Shown: positions 10,193 to 18,814 of the stretch, piece after piece
Numbering within the stretch: position 1 is the first letter of the stretch
Layout: each line of letters starts with the position of its first letter
Source of the DNA: Salinibacterium amurskyense
GTDB taxonomy: Bacteria; Actinomycetota; Actinomycetes; Actinomycetales; Microbacteriaceae
Assembly (NCBI RefSeq): GCF_002797685.1
Contig: NZ_PGFH01000001.1
Span: 620,001 to 684,000, forward strand
Length of the DNA stretch: 64,000 nucleotides
Direction: 5' to 3'
The notes under the pieces: generated by a model
Databases searched by the model: none
Seen by the model: the letters and a program-made list of their open reading frames with translations, nothing else
Told to the model about the DNA's origin: nothing
Translations under genes and position numbers: made by a program

Positions 10193-10204
10193 CACGCCGA
10201 ATGC

Positions 10205-10234
10205 TTGACACGTGGAACGATGCTCGCTTAGTGT
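10205..10234 (+). promoter_or_regulatory. Candidate promoter of the galactoside operon
   Basis: A consensus -35 TTGACA (10205-10210) and TAGTGT (10229-10234) separated by 18 bases. The presumed start of transcription near 10241 falls inside dyad 3, so repressor bound there would block polymerase directly. Confidence 0.6.
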
Positions 10235-10249
10235 GTGAACGCTCCCAGA
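10234..10249. promoter_or_regulatory. LacI-type operator-like dyad 3 (over transcription start)
   Basis: TGTGAACGCTCCCAGA overlaps the end of the -10 hexamer and the predicted transcription start. Confidence 0.65.
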
Positions 10250-10279
10250 AAACCACTCAAGTTTTCGTCGAACGAAATC

Positions 10280-10295
10280 TGTGCACGCTCACAGA
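10280..10295. promoter_or_regulatory. LacI-type operator-like dyad 4
   Basis: TGTGCACGCTCACAGA is the most symmetrical of the four dyads (TGTG...CACA around CG). It lies in the untranslated leader 46 bases from dyad 3, a spacing close to four to five helical turns. Confidence 0.65.
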
Positions 10296-10357
10296 AATCG
10301 AACACAGGTGAGCGGAACTGCTGCTCGTCAGCCCATCCATTGCCAAAGGAGGCACGC

Positions 10358-12397
10358 GTGACCACACCCCGCGCAGATCGCGTCGCGAGCTGGTCACCCG
10401 ATTCCCTCGTGCTGGGTTGTGACTACAACCCCGAGCAGTGGTCCGAAGAAGTGTGGCAGCAGGATGTCGCCCTCATGCGTGAGGCCGGGGTCACCCTCGT
10501 GGCCATCAACATCTTCGGCTGGGCAGAAATCGAGCCGCGAGCGGGGCAGTACGCCTTCGATCGCCTCGACGCCATCATGGATCTGCTGCACTCTGCCGGC
10601 ATCCGTGTGAACCTCGGCACCGGCACGTCATCGCCGCCCGCGTGGCTCACCACCGCCCATCCCGACATTCTGCCTACCGCAGCCGACGGCACCCGCCGCT
10701 GGCAAGGTGGCCGCCAAGCATGGTGCCCGAGCTCTCCCGAGTTCCGCACTGCTGCCCTCGGTCTCGTCGCAAAGGTTGCCGAACGCTACAGCGGCCACCC
10801 TGCCCTCGCGATGTGGCACGTTTCGAACGAACTCGGATGCCACAACGCGCACTGCTACTGCGACACCTCTGCTGCCGCCTTCCGCGACTGGCTCGAAGCG
10901 CGCTACGGCACGGTCGACGCTCTCAACGCCGCGTGGGGCACCACGTTCTGGAGCCAGCGCTACAGCGAGTGGAACGAAATTCTGCCTCCCCGCGCCACGC
11001 TCTCCTCGGCCAACCCGGCACAGCGCCTCGACTTCAACCGGTTCAGCTCTGACGAGTTGCTCGACTACTACCGCGCCGAAGCAGCCCTGCTGCGCGAAGT
11101 GAGCCCGATCCCGGTCACGACGAACTTCATGGTCACCGCCCACATTCGCAGCCAGAACTATTGGCAGTGGGCGAGCGATATGGATGTCATTGCCAACGAT
11201 CACTACCTCGATCACAGGCTGCCGCATCCGAGCAAAGAACTGTCATTCGCAGCCGACTTCACGCGCGGTCTCGCGCAGGGTTCACCGTGGATGCTCATGG
11301 AGCAGGCCAGCAGCGCAGTGAGCTGGCAGCCCCACAACCTGGCCAAGCAGCCGGGCGAAATGCTTCGCAACACGTTGACCCACGTGGCTCGGGGAGCGGA
11401 CACAATCTGCTTCTTCCAGTGGCGTGCGTCGCGACAGGGTGCCGAGAAGTTCCATTCGGCCCTGCTTCCTCACGCCGGTACTGACACTGCTGTGTGGCGA
11501 GAGACCCTCGACCTGGGTGTGAAACTCCACTCCCTCGAGCCTCTCGCGGGCACCCGGGTCGAGGCGTCCGTCGCTCTCGTCTTCAGCTGGGAATCGTGGT
11601 GGGCTGCCGAAGGCGACTCACAGCCGTCTTCAGCCGTGCGCTACCTCGAACAGGTGCACGCCGCCTACAACGCCGCCAGCGCGAATGGTGTGACGGTCGA
11701 CATTGTCGCTCCCGGTGCTGCACTCGACGACTACAAACTCGTCATCGTTCCTAGCCTCTACCTCGTGGACGATGCGAGCGCCGCCGTCATTGCCGACTAC
11801 GTTGCAGGCGGTGGCAACGCGGTTGTCACCTTCTTCTCCGGCATTGTCGACGAGACAGACGGCATCCGCCTCGACTCAACCGGCGAGACCCCTCCCGGTG
11901 CGTTCAGCGACATGCTCGGCGTCTGGACCGAACAGTTCCTGCCCGTGAAGCCTGATGCCCGCATTATGCTCAACGACGGTGGCCAGGCCAGCATCTGGGC
12001 CGAGCACGTCCGCCCCACCACAGCGGATGTCGTAGCCGAGTTCGCAACCGGCCCCATGCCTGGTGGCCCGGCCGTCACCCGCAACCGCTTCGGTTCGGGA
12101 ACGGCGTGGTACGTGGCTACCGCGCTCGACTCCCCGAGTTTTGCCGACCTGATGGGCCGCGCGCTCAACGAGGCTGGCGTCGAAGCGATCGAGCTGCCCG
12201 AGGGCGTCGAGGTCGTCACGCGATCGAACGACACGGATCGCTTCCGCTTTGTGATCAACCACAGCGCGCATGAAATTTCTTTCCCCGCCGACGGCGCAGA
12301 ATTGTTGACGGAAACTACGGTCACAGGTTCGGTGACTGTTCCCGCTGGTGGCGTTCGCGTCATCCGCCTGACTGTCGAAGAAGGAGCAACGCGATGA
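10358..12397 (+). CDS. GH42 beta-galactosidase
   Basis: The enzyme hydrolyses beta-galactosides; no signal peptide is seen, so it acts in the cytoplasm. I choose GTG 10358 (AAAGGAGG just upstream), giving 679 residues, the usual GH42 length; an in-frame extension to 10235 covers the operators and is not believable. Early LGCDYNPEQWSEEVW starts the TIM barrel. The acid/base is E158 in WHVSNELGC and the nucleophile E315 in WMLMEQAS. C123, C161, C166 and C168 resemble the metal-binding cysteine cluster of the family. A trimerisation-like domain and a small C-terminal beta domain follow. It is the first gene of a five-gene operon; the stop overlaps the next ATG. Confidence 0.94.
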   Translation: MTTPRADRVASWSPDSLVLGCDYNPEQWSEEVWQQDVALMREAGVTLVAINIFGWAEIEPRAGQYAFDRLDAIMDLLHSAGIRVNLGTGTSSPPAWLTTAHPDILPTAADGTRRWQGGRQAWCPSSPEFRTAALGLVAKVAERYSGHPALAMWHVSNELGCHNAHCYCDTSAAAFRDWLEARYGTVDALNAAWGTTFWSQRYSEWNEILPPRATLSSANPAQRLDFNRFSSDELLDYYRAEAALLREVSPIPVTTNFMVTAHIRSQNYWQWASDMDVIANDHYLDHRLPHPSKELSFAADFTRGLAQGSPWMLMEQASSAVSWQPHNLAKQPGEMLRNTLTHVARGADTICFFQWRASRQGAEKFHSALLPHAGTDTAVWRETLDLGVKLHSLEPLAGTRVEASVALVFSWESWWAAEGDSQPSSAVRYLEQVHAAYNAASANGVTVDIVAPGAALDDYKLVIVPSLYLVDDASAAVIADYVAGGGNAVVTFFSGIVDETDGIRLDSTGETPPGAFSDMLGVWTEQFLPVKPDARIMLNDGGQASIWAEHVRPTTADVVAEFATGPMPGGPAVTRNRFGSGTAWYVATALDSPSFADLMGRALNEAGVEAIELPEGVEVVTRSNDTDRFRFVINHSAHEISFPADGAELLTETTVTGSVTVPAGGVRVIRLTVEEGATR

Positions 12398-13326
12398 CTA
12401 CAGACATTGCCAAGCCCGGTACCCCCACCAAGGCGGTGACGAAGAAGGTTCGCCGTGCGACTAAGGCCACGAAGAACCGTGGAGCGGTGCTGTTCTTTAT
12501 CGCCCCGTTCTCGATACTGTTCGCCCTGTTCTACATCGTGCCGATTCTGGTGGCGATCTATCAGTCGATGCTGACGGTCGAACGCGAAGGAACTTTCGGT
12601 AAGCCCACGGAGGTGTTTGGTGGCTTCGTGCAGTACGCGCGAGTGTTCCAAGACGACGCTTTCTGGTCATCCATTCTTCGCGTTTTGAGCTTCGGTGTTG
12701 TGCAGGTGCCGATCATGCTCGGCCTCGCTTTGCTGTTGGCGCTGCTGTTGGATTCGCCGCTCGTCAAGGGCAAGCGTTTCTTCCGCCTCGCGTTCTTCGC
12801 ACCGTATGCGGTTCCCGGTGTTATCGCGGCGGTCATGTGGGGCTTCCTCTACTCGCCCAAGCTCTCACCGTTCACCGCGATCACGAGCGAGATCAACTTC
12901 CTCGGTGCCGACCTCGTGCTGTGGGCCATCGCCAACGTCGTGACGTGGGTGTTCGTGGGCTACAACATGATCATCATCTACTCGGCGCTGCTCGCGATCC
13001 CCAGTGAAATCTACGAAGCCGCTCGCCTCGATGGTGCGTCGCAGGCTCGCATCGCCTGGTCGATCAAGATTCCGTTGATCACCCCCGCGATCACGCTCAC
13101 CGCCATCTTCTCGATCATCGGAACGCTGCAGCTGCTCGCCGAACCTCAAGTCTTCAAGAGCTTCACCTCGGCCGTAACCAGCACGTTCACCCCGAACTTG
13201 CTCATCTACTCGACAGCGTCGGTGCCCAACGTGAACCTTGCCGCAGCCTTCTCGGTCGTGCTCGCGCTCTTCACCTTCGCGCTCTCGTTCACCGTGCTCA
13301 AGTTCACCCAGCGAAAGGCTGACTGA
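12394..13326 (+). CDS. Sugar ABC transporter permease (MalF-like)
   Basis: 310 residues with a basic Lys/Thr-rich N-terminus and six hydrophobic segments, the first near residues 32-55. The binding-protein-dependent transport signature is EAARLDGASQARIAWSIKIPLI near residues 209-230, the loop that docks the ATPase. The ATG overlaps the beta-galactosidase stop (ATGA), so import and hydrolysis are coupled. No dedicated ATPase lies in the locus, so a shared MsiK-like ATPase elsewhere is probable (inference from actinobacterial sugar transporters). Confidence 0.93.
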   Translation: MTTDIAKPGTPTKAVTKKVRRATKATKNRGAVLFFIAPFSILFALFYIVPILVAIYQSMLTVEREGTFGKPTEVFGGFVQYARVFQDDAFWSSILRVLSFGVVQVPIMLGLALLLALLLDSPLVKGKRFFRLAFFAPYAVPGVIAAVMWGFLYSPKLSPFTAITSEINFLGADLVLWAIANVVTWVFVGYNMIIIYSALLAIPSEIYEAARLDGASQARIAWSIKIPLITPAITLTAIFSIIGTLQLLAEPQVFKSFTSAVTSTFTPNLLIYSTASVPNVNLAAAFSVVLALFTFALSFTVLKFTQRKAD

Positions 13327-14204
13327 TGAGTGCCACGACAACTCGCGTCAAGAAAAACCACGGCCCTCGCGAAAGCCTGTTCTCCCGCGCGGGCGCCATG
13401 CTCGTCATGGCCATCTGCACCTTCTACTTCTTGGTGCCGATCTGGTGGCTCTTCGTCGCCGCAACGAAAGATCGCGCCGACTTCACCACGAGCGCACCGC
13501 TCTGGTTCGCCGATTTCAACCTCGTCGAAAACATCGTCAACCTGGCGAACTACCGCGATGGTCTGTTCTTTCAGTGGATGCTCAACAGCATTCTCTATGC
13601 GGGCGCCGGTGCCGCAGTCGCAACGCTGTTCGCCACGATGATGGGATACGCACTAGCGAAGTACGACTTCCGCGGTCGTGAAACTCTCTTCAACGTTGTG
13701 CTCGGTGGCGTGCTGGTGCCGGCAACAGCTCTCGCTCTTCCGCTCTTCTTGGTCTTCAGCCAAGTAGGGGCAACGAACACTTTCTGGTCGGTGTTCCTGC
13801 CGAGCATCGTGAGCCCGTTCGGTGTCTACCTCGCCCGCATTTACGCGACCTCGAGTGTGCCGGACGAGCTTGTTGAAGCTGCCCGCATCGATGGCTCAGG
13901 CGAGGTGCGTACCTTCTTCACGGTTGCCACTCGACTCATGACGCCAGCGATGGTCACGATTTTCCTGTTCCAGTTCGTCACGATCTGGAACAACTTCTTC
14001 CTCCCGCTCATCATGCTGCGCGACGAAAAGCTGTTCCCCGTGACCCTCGGTCTGTACATCTGGAATAGCCAGGTCAACCAGATCCCCGAGATTCGGGCCT
14101 ACGTGATCATCGGCGCACTGCTCTCGATCATCCCGCTCATCATCGCTTTCCTCAGCTTGCAGCGCTTCTGGCGCAGCGGGCTGGGAACGGGCGCACTCAA
14201 ATAG
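13326..14204 (+). CDS. Sugar ABC transporter permease (MalG-like)
   Basis: 292 residues with six membrane spans; first span about residues 22-45. The coupling-loop signature reads LVEAARIDGSGEVRTFFTVATRL near residues 180-202. The ATG shares a base with the preceding stop (TGATG). It is paired with the MalF-like permease to form the transport channel. The last residues (WRSGLGTGALK) are the common end of carbohydrate permeases of this class. A weak hairpin (CTCGG...CCGAG) lies between this gene and the binding-protein gene. Confidence 0.93.
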   Translation: MSATTTRVKKNHGPRESLFSRAGAMLVMAICTFYFLVPIWWLFVAATKDRADFTTSAPLWFADFNLVENIVNLANYRDGLFFQWMLNSILYAGAGAAVATLFATMMGYALAKYDFRGRETLFNVVLGGVLVPATALALPLFLVFSQVGATNTFWSVFLPSIVSPFGVYLARIYATSSVPDELVEAARIDGSGEVRTFFTVATRLMTPAMVTIFLFQFVTIWNNFFLPLIMLRDEKLFPVTLGLYIWNSQVNQIPEIRAYVIIGALLSIIPLIIAFLSLQRFWRSGLGTGALK

Positions 14205-14276
14205 TCGCCCCCTCGACCACTCGGCTTGCCCCGAGGGAAACCCCGCACCACAATCACAATCAAGGAAGGTAATCGC

Positions 14277-15611
14277 ATGGCTAATCGCATAGCTCGCGCT
14301 GGAGGAGCATTGGTGCTCGTCTCCGCGCTCGCACTCTCAGCATGCTCAACCGGAGCCGGCACAGATGGCGGCACCGATGCCGCTGACGCGTGCACCCCGT
14401 CAGAAGGTCCCGTAACGCTCGACTTCACGACCTGGTTGCCCGGCATGGAAGACGCCGCCGCAATCTGGAACGAAAAGAACCCCGACATCCAGGTCAAGGT
14501 TCAGACCGGTCCTAATGGTCTTGGTGGAACGTACAAGAACTTCTTCAACCAGATCGAAGCCGGCAACGCGCCCGACCTCGGCCACATTGAATACGACGCC
14601 CTACCCAACTTCCGCGTTCAGGACGGCGTTGTAAACATCGCTGACTGTGCCGGAGTAATGGACGCTCAGGACCAGTTCATTGACTGGACCTGGAGCCAGG
14701 TTACGTTCGGTGAAGAAGACGCTGTTTACGCGATCCCTCAGGACACCGGCCCCGAAGCACTGTTCTACCGTGCTGACCTGTTCGAAAAGGCTGGCATCCC
14801 CATCCCGACGACGTGGGACGAATACGCTGAGGCAGCGAAGACGATTCGCGAAGAGGGTGGCTACATCACCAACTTCTCGCAGAGCGACATCAACGCCTTC
14901 GCCGGCCTCGTATGGCAGGCAGACGGCCAGTGGTTCGAAAACGACGGAGAAGCGTGGAACGTCACGCTCGACTCGCCCGAATCGATCATGGTCGCTGACT
15001 ACTGGCAGGGACTCCTCGACGATGACCTCGTCGCGACCCTCCCGGCCTGGACCGACGAGTGGAACAACGGCTACAACTCGGGCGACGTCTGGACCTGGGT
15101 CTCCGCAGTATGGGGTGCAAACTCGATCATGAGTGGCGCACCCGACACCGCTGGCAACTGGGCTGTAGCTCCGATGCCGCAGTGGAACGAAGGCGACTCC
15201 GCAGCAGGTAACTGGGGCGGATCAGGAACGGCAGTTCTCAAGGGAAGCGAACACCCCTACGAAGCTGCACAGTTCGCACTCTGGTTGAACACTGACCCGG
15301 AGGCACTCGCCAGCATGAACAAGACGGCGAACATCTACCCCGCAACGAAGACCGGTGGCGACCTGCCGGCCTTCTCCGAAGGACTCGACTTCTTCGGCGG
15401 GCAGAACATCTACGACGTGTTCGCTGCTGCCGGCGCTGAAGTTAACCCTGACTTCACGTGGGGCCCGACCATGACGCAGGTGTACACCGACGTTGCGGAT
15501 GGATTCTCCGGCGCGATCTCCGGTTCAGGCACCCTCACGGATGCTTTGACCGACGGTCAGCAGAAGACAATCGACGCCATGAAGGCTGCCGCGATTGCCG
15601 TCAACGAATAA
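14277..15611 (+). CDS. Sugar ABC transporter substrate-binding lipoprotein
   Basis: 444 residues from ATG 14277, with AAGGAAGG about 9 bases upstream; an in-frame extension to 14226 is unlikely. Lipoprotein signal: basic MANRIARAGG, hydrophobic core and lipobox LSAC with the lipid-bearing cysteine near residue 22. The mature protein has the family 1 binding-protein pattern (DFTTWLPGMEDAAAIWNEKNPDIQVKV, then AGNAPDLGHIEYDAL). It would capture the galactoside outside the membrane for the two permeases. It sits fourth in the operon although binding-protein genes usually come first, and may need extra translation from its strong ribosome site. Confidence 0.93.
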   Translation: MANRIARAGGALVLVSALALSACSTGAGTDGGTDAADACTPSEGPVTLDFTTWLPGMEDAAAIWNEKNPDIQVKVQTGPNGLGGTYKNFFNQIEAGNAPDLGHIEYDALPNFRVQDGVVNIADCAGVMDAQDQFIDWTWSQVTFGEEDAVYAIPQDTGPEALFYRADLFEKAGIPIPTTWDEYAEAAKTIREEGGYITNFSQSDINAFAGLVWQADGQWFENDGEAWNVTLDSPESIMVADYWQGLLDDDLVATLPAWTDEWNNGYNSGDVWTWVSAVWGANSIMSGAPDTAGNWAVAPMPQWNEGDSAAGNWGGSGTAVLKGSEHPYEAAQFALWLNTDPEALASMNKTANIYPATKTGGDLPAFSEGLDFFGGQNIYDVFAAAGAEVNPDFTWGPTMTQVYTDVADGFSGAISGSGTLTDALTDGQQKTIDAMKAAAIAVNE

Positions 15612-17805
15612 CACGAACGATATCGTTCACCTCCGTGCCGCGGGCACCAGCTTCGTGCTGGATGCTCGCGGCACGGGCGTGCCGTCGATCACGCACTGGG
15701 GTGCAGACCTCGGAGAACTGAACTCTGGCCAACTCGCGGCGCTCGCGGATTCGCGCCAGCGAGCCCTCGGGCCGAGTTCCATCGACGAACCCTTCCGGCT
15801 GAGCATCGTTCCCTTGCTCGCCGAGGGCTGGACCGGCCTGCCCGGGCTAGAGGGGCGCCACGATCAGCGAGCGGCTGCTAGCGGTGCGGATGCAGGCGGT
15901 GGCCGAGTGCGCCGCCCCGCACTGCGCACCGAGAGCATCGAGCATCCGGAGCCTCGCGTCGTTCGCGTCGTGCTTGTCGACGCTACGGGCCCGTCTGGCG
16001 CCGCCGTTGCAGACGCGGATGCCGCTGTCGTGTTGCGCCTCACGATCACTTTCGAGCTGACTGCTGCCGGAGTATTGCGCAGTCGTTCCCAGCTCACCAA
16101 CACCGCCACCGAGACCTTCGAGCTCTCGTCGCTGGCCACCATTCTTCCGCTTGCGCCCGTCGCGCGTGAGCGACTCGACTTCAGCGGAATCTGGGCAGCC
16201 GAACGGCAGCCCCAACGCTCCGCCATCGACTACGGAACCTGGCTGCGCGAGTCGCGTCACGGTCGCCGCGGTCATGACGACTCCTACCTCACCGTGGCGG
16301 GCACACCCGGCTTTGGCTTTCGCCACGGTGAGGTCTGGGCGATGCACCTCGGCACCAGCGGCGACACCCGCGTCTGGCTTGACCGTTCGGCCTTGGGCGT
16401 CACAACCGTCGGAGCCGCTGAGCTTCTTGCGCCCGGCGAGATTCGTCTTGCCACGGGCGATTCGTACGAAACCCCGTGGGCCTTCGCTGCGTGGTCGGAT
16501 GCCGGCCTCGACGGCCTGAGCGACCGTTTCCATGCCTGGTTCCGTGGCCTGCCCGCGCACCCGTCGACACCGCGACCGCTCACCCTCAACACGTGGGAAG
16601 CCGTCTATTTCGACCACAACTTCGAGCAACTGGCCGCACTGGCTGACGCCGCCGCCGATGCCGGCGTCGAACGCTTCGTGCTCGATGACGGCTGGATGAA
16701 AAACCGCACCGACGACAAGCGGGCTCTCGGCGACTGGACCGTCGACGAGCCGTCGTGGCCCGAGGGGCTGACTCCACTCGTGGATCGCGTGACCGCCAGC
16801 GGGATGCAGTTTGGGCTGTGGGTCGAGCCCGAGATGGTGTCTCTCGACTCGGATCTCGCGCGCGAGCATCCGGAGTGGATTCTTCGTGACGATGACCGCC
16901 CGTTACCGAAGTCGTGGCGCAACCAGTTTGTGCTCGACCTCGACAACCCTGCTGCTTTCGCGCACGTGCTCGACGCGATCAGTGCGCTGCTCGACTCGTA
17001 TGCGATCAGCTACCTGAAGTGGGACATGAATCGCGACCTGCTTGGTGGCTCGGTTCACCGGCACGTCGCGGCCACCTATCGCCTGATGGATGAGCTGCGC
17101 GAGCGGTACCCGCACGTGGAGATTGAGTCGTGTGCCTCGGGCGGTGCCAGGGTGGATGCCGGAGTGCTCGAGCGAGTGCAGCGAGTGTGGCCATCCGACA
17201 CCAACGATGCTCACGACCGTTTCTCGATCATGCGCTGGACCAACCTGCTCGTGCCCTTTGAATACTTGGGCTCCCACGTTGGCTCTTCGCCTGCGCACAC
17301 GTCGGGGCGTTCGCTGTCTCTCGGCTTCCGGCTCGCGACCGCCCTCATGGGCCATTCCGGTATCGAGTGGGATCTCACGGCAACGACCGCTGACGAGCGT
17401 GCTGCCCTGCCCGTCTGGGCGGCGGCGTACCGTTCGCTGCGCGGCCTCATCCACTCGGGTCGCGTCGTGCGCGGCGAGCTCGAAGTCACTCAACCCATCG
17501 TCACGGGCATTGTGGCGGATGATGCTTCCGGCGTTGCCGACGCGGTCTTCTGGGTGACGTGCCTCGATACTCCCTCCGATGCTGTTCCGACGTCCCGGCG
17601 TTTGCCCGGGCTTGACCCGCACCGCGAATACCGCATCAGCCCCGTAGATGTGGGTGCGGCAGCGGCAACCTACCCGGGCACTGCGCCAGCTTGGTGGCTC
17701 GACGGCACTGTTGTGTTGTCGGGTGCGGTGCTCGGGTCGGTCGGGCTTCAGCTGCCCATTCTTCATCCCGACGAAGCGCTCGTGCTGCGAGTGACGGCGG
17801 TCTAG
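15595..17805 (+). CDS. GH36 alpha-galactosidase
   Basis: The enzyme removes alpha-linked galactose from raffinose or melibiose-type sugars. 736 residues from TTG 15595, overlapping the previous stop by 17 bases; no better in-frame start lies before the conserved HLRAAGTSFVLDARG. An N-terminal beta-sandwich precedes a TIM barrel with LNTWEAVYFDHNF and FVLDDGWM. The nucleophile is D477 in KWDMNRD and the acid/base D535 in VWPSDTND; SCASGGARVD lies between. No signal peptide, so it is cytoplasmic. The TTG start should make less protein than its neighbours. Confidence 0.93.
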   Translation: MPSTNNTNDIVHLRAAGTSFVLDARGTGVPSITHWGADLGELNSGQLAALADSRQRALGPSSIDEPFRLSIVPLLAEGWTGLPGLEGRHDQRAAASGADAGGGRVRRPALRTESIEHPEPRVVRVVLVDATGPSGAAVADADAAVVLRLTITFELTAAGVLRSRSQLTNTATETFELSSLATILPLAPVARERLDFSGIWAAERQPQRSAIDYGTWLRESRHGRRGHDDSYLTVAGTPGFGFRHGEVWAMHLGTSGDTRVWLDRSALGVTTVGAAELLAPGEIRLATGDSYETPWAFAAWSDAGLDGLSDRFHAWFRGLPAHPSTPRPLTLNTWEAVYFDHNFEQLAALADAAADAGVERFVLDDGWMKNRTDDKRALGDWTVDEPSWPEGLTPLVDRVTASGMQFGLWVEPEMVSLDSDLAREHPEWILRDDDRPLPKSWRNQFVLDLDNPAAFAHVLDAISALLDSYAISYLKWDMNRDLLGGSVHRHVAATYRLMDELRERYPHVEIESCASGGARVDAGVLERVQRVWPSDTNDAHDRFSIMRWTNLLVPFEYLGSHVGSSPAHTSGRSLSLGFRLATALMGHSGIEWDLTATTADERAALPVWAAAYRSLRGLIHSGRVVRGELEVTQPIVTGIVADDASGVADAVFWVTCLDTPSDAVPTSRRLPGLDPHREYRISPVDVGAAAATYPGTAPAWWLDGTVVLSGAVLGSVGLQLPILHPDEALVLRVTAV

Positions 17806-17823
17806 CGGCGGTCTAGCGGCGGT

Positions 17824-18780
17824 TCACAACCGCGGCTTCAGCCTGATCGTCGGTAATTCTGGGGCGGGCAACGGATGCCCGTCAAAGTTGGCCACGGTGC
17901 CGAAGCGTCCAACGGGGTTGCCGCCCTCAATCACGTCGGCCTGCCATTGCGCGCGGAACTTCACGATCTCGTCGTGACTGCGCCCGATGAAGTTCCACCA
18001 CATGACGATGGCTTCGCCGAGCGGTTCGCCGCCGAGGAGCAGGAGCCGGGCATCCGTCGTCGCCGTGATAGTCAGTTCGGTGAGGCCGGGAGCGAGATAC
18101 GCCAGGTGATCGGTGGGGGTCGCGACGTTCGCGATGGTTACGTCGCCGGCATCCACGAGTACGCCGTGTTCGAAGCTGGCTTTGAGAGCGAGCGTGATGC
18201 TGGTGCCGGCGGGCACGTCAAGCTGCGCGCCAAGGAGAGGTGAGAACACTCGCGCTGGCGACGAGACGCCGGCGAGTTCACCGATGAAGACGCTCACCGT
18301 CGCGCCCTGATGCTCGAACGGCGTCGGAACATAGTTCTCAAACGCGGGAGTCGTATCGCGGTGGGCGTTCGGCAGGGCGACCCACAGTTGCGCGCCGTGC
18401 AGCATCGTCGGCTCGGCGGGGGAGACCTCCGAGTGCGAGATTCCGCGACCGGCCGTCATGAGATTCAACTCTCCGGGCCGCACGGTCGCGAGACTGCCGA
18501 CGCTATCGCGGTGCTCGATGTCGCCAGCGAAGAGCCAACTGACGGTTTGCAGACCGGTATGCGGATGCGGGGGCACGTGCATCCGCGTCGTCTCCGGTCC
18601 GTAGTGGTCGACGAAACACCACCCGCCGATGAGCGAGCGGGAACGCTGCGGCAGAGTACGCCGCACGTTCATCGCACGGGGACCACCGAGCGGAACCTCG
18701 CGCGGAGTAAGTAACTGCACACCAGCGCCCTGCTGCGTTTCGCACAGCACTTCGGCGGGGTTCTTCTCAGTGTTACTCAC
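17824..18780 (-). CDS. Pirin-family cupin protein
   Basis: 318 residues from GTG 18780, with GAGGAG about 7 bases upstream. The bicupin pattern is clear: GGWCFVDHYGPE then MHVPPHPHTGLQTVSWLF gives metal-binding histidines, followed by SVGSLATVRPGELNLMTAGRGISHSE. The C-terminal pirin domain (VFIGELAGVSSPARVFSPLLGAQLDVP) is present. Pirins bind iron; some oxidise quercetin and others act in redox regulation, so the substrate cannot be stated. It converges on the alpha-galactosidase gene, and a small hairpin (GCGGTT cac AACCGC, 17819-17833) overlaps its stop. Confidence 0.93.
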   Translation of the reverse strand: MSNTEKNPAEVLCETQQGAGVQLLTPREVPLGGPRAMNVRRTLPQRSRSLIGGWCFVDHYGPETTRMHVPPHPHTGLQTVSWLFAGDIEHRDSVGSLATVRPGELNLMTAGRGISHSEVSPAEPTMLHGAQLWVALPNAHRDTTPAFENYVPTPFEHQGATVSVFIGELAGVSSPARVFSPLLGAQLDVPAGTSITLALKASFEHGVLVDAGDVTIANVATPTDHLAYLAPGLTELTITATTDARLLLLGGEPLGEAIVMWWNFIGRSHDEIVKFRAQWQADVIEGGNPVGRFGTVANFDGHPLPAPELPTIRLKPRL

Positions 18781-18814
18781 GGCGGCTCCTCACCTCATGT
18801 CGTGACGCTGAGTG

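Noticed and set aside
10235-10357. Extended N-terminus for the beta-galactosidase
   Set aside because: The added 41 residues overlie the operators and leader; AAAGGAGG precedes GTG 10358, and the conserved fold begins later.
17797-17820. Duplicated GCGGTCTAGCG at the end of the alpha-galactosidase gene
   Set aside because: A two-copy 11-base repeat around the stop codon; too small for a site, likely slippage.
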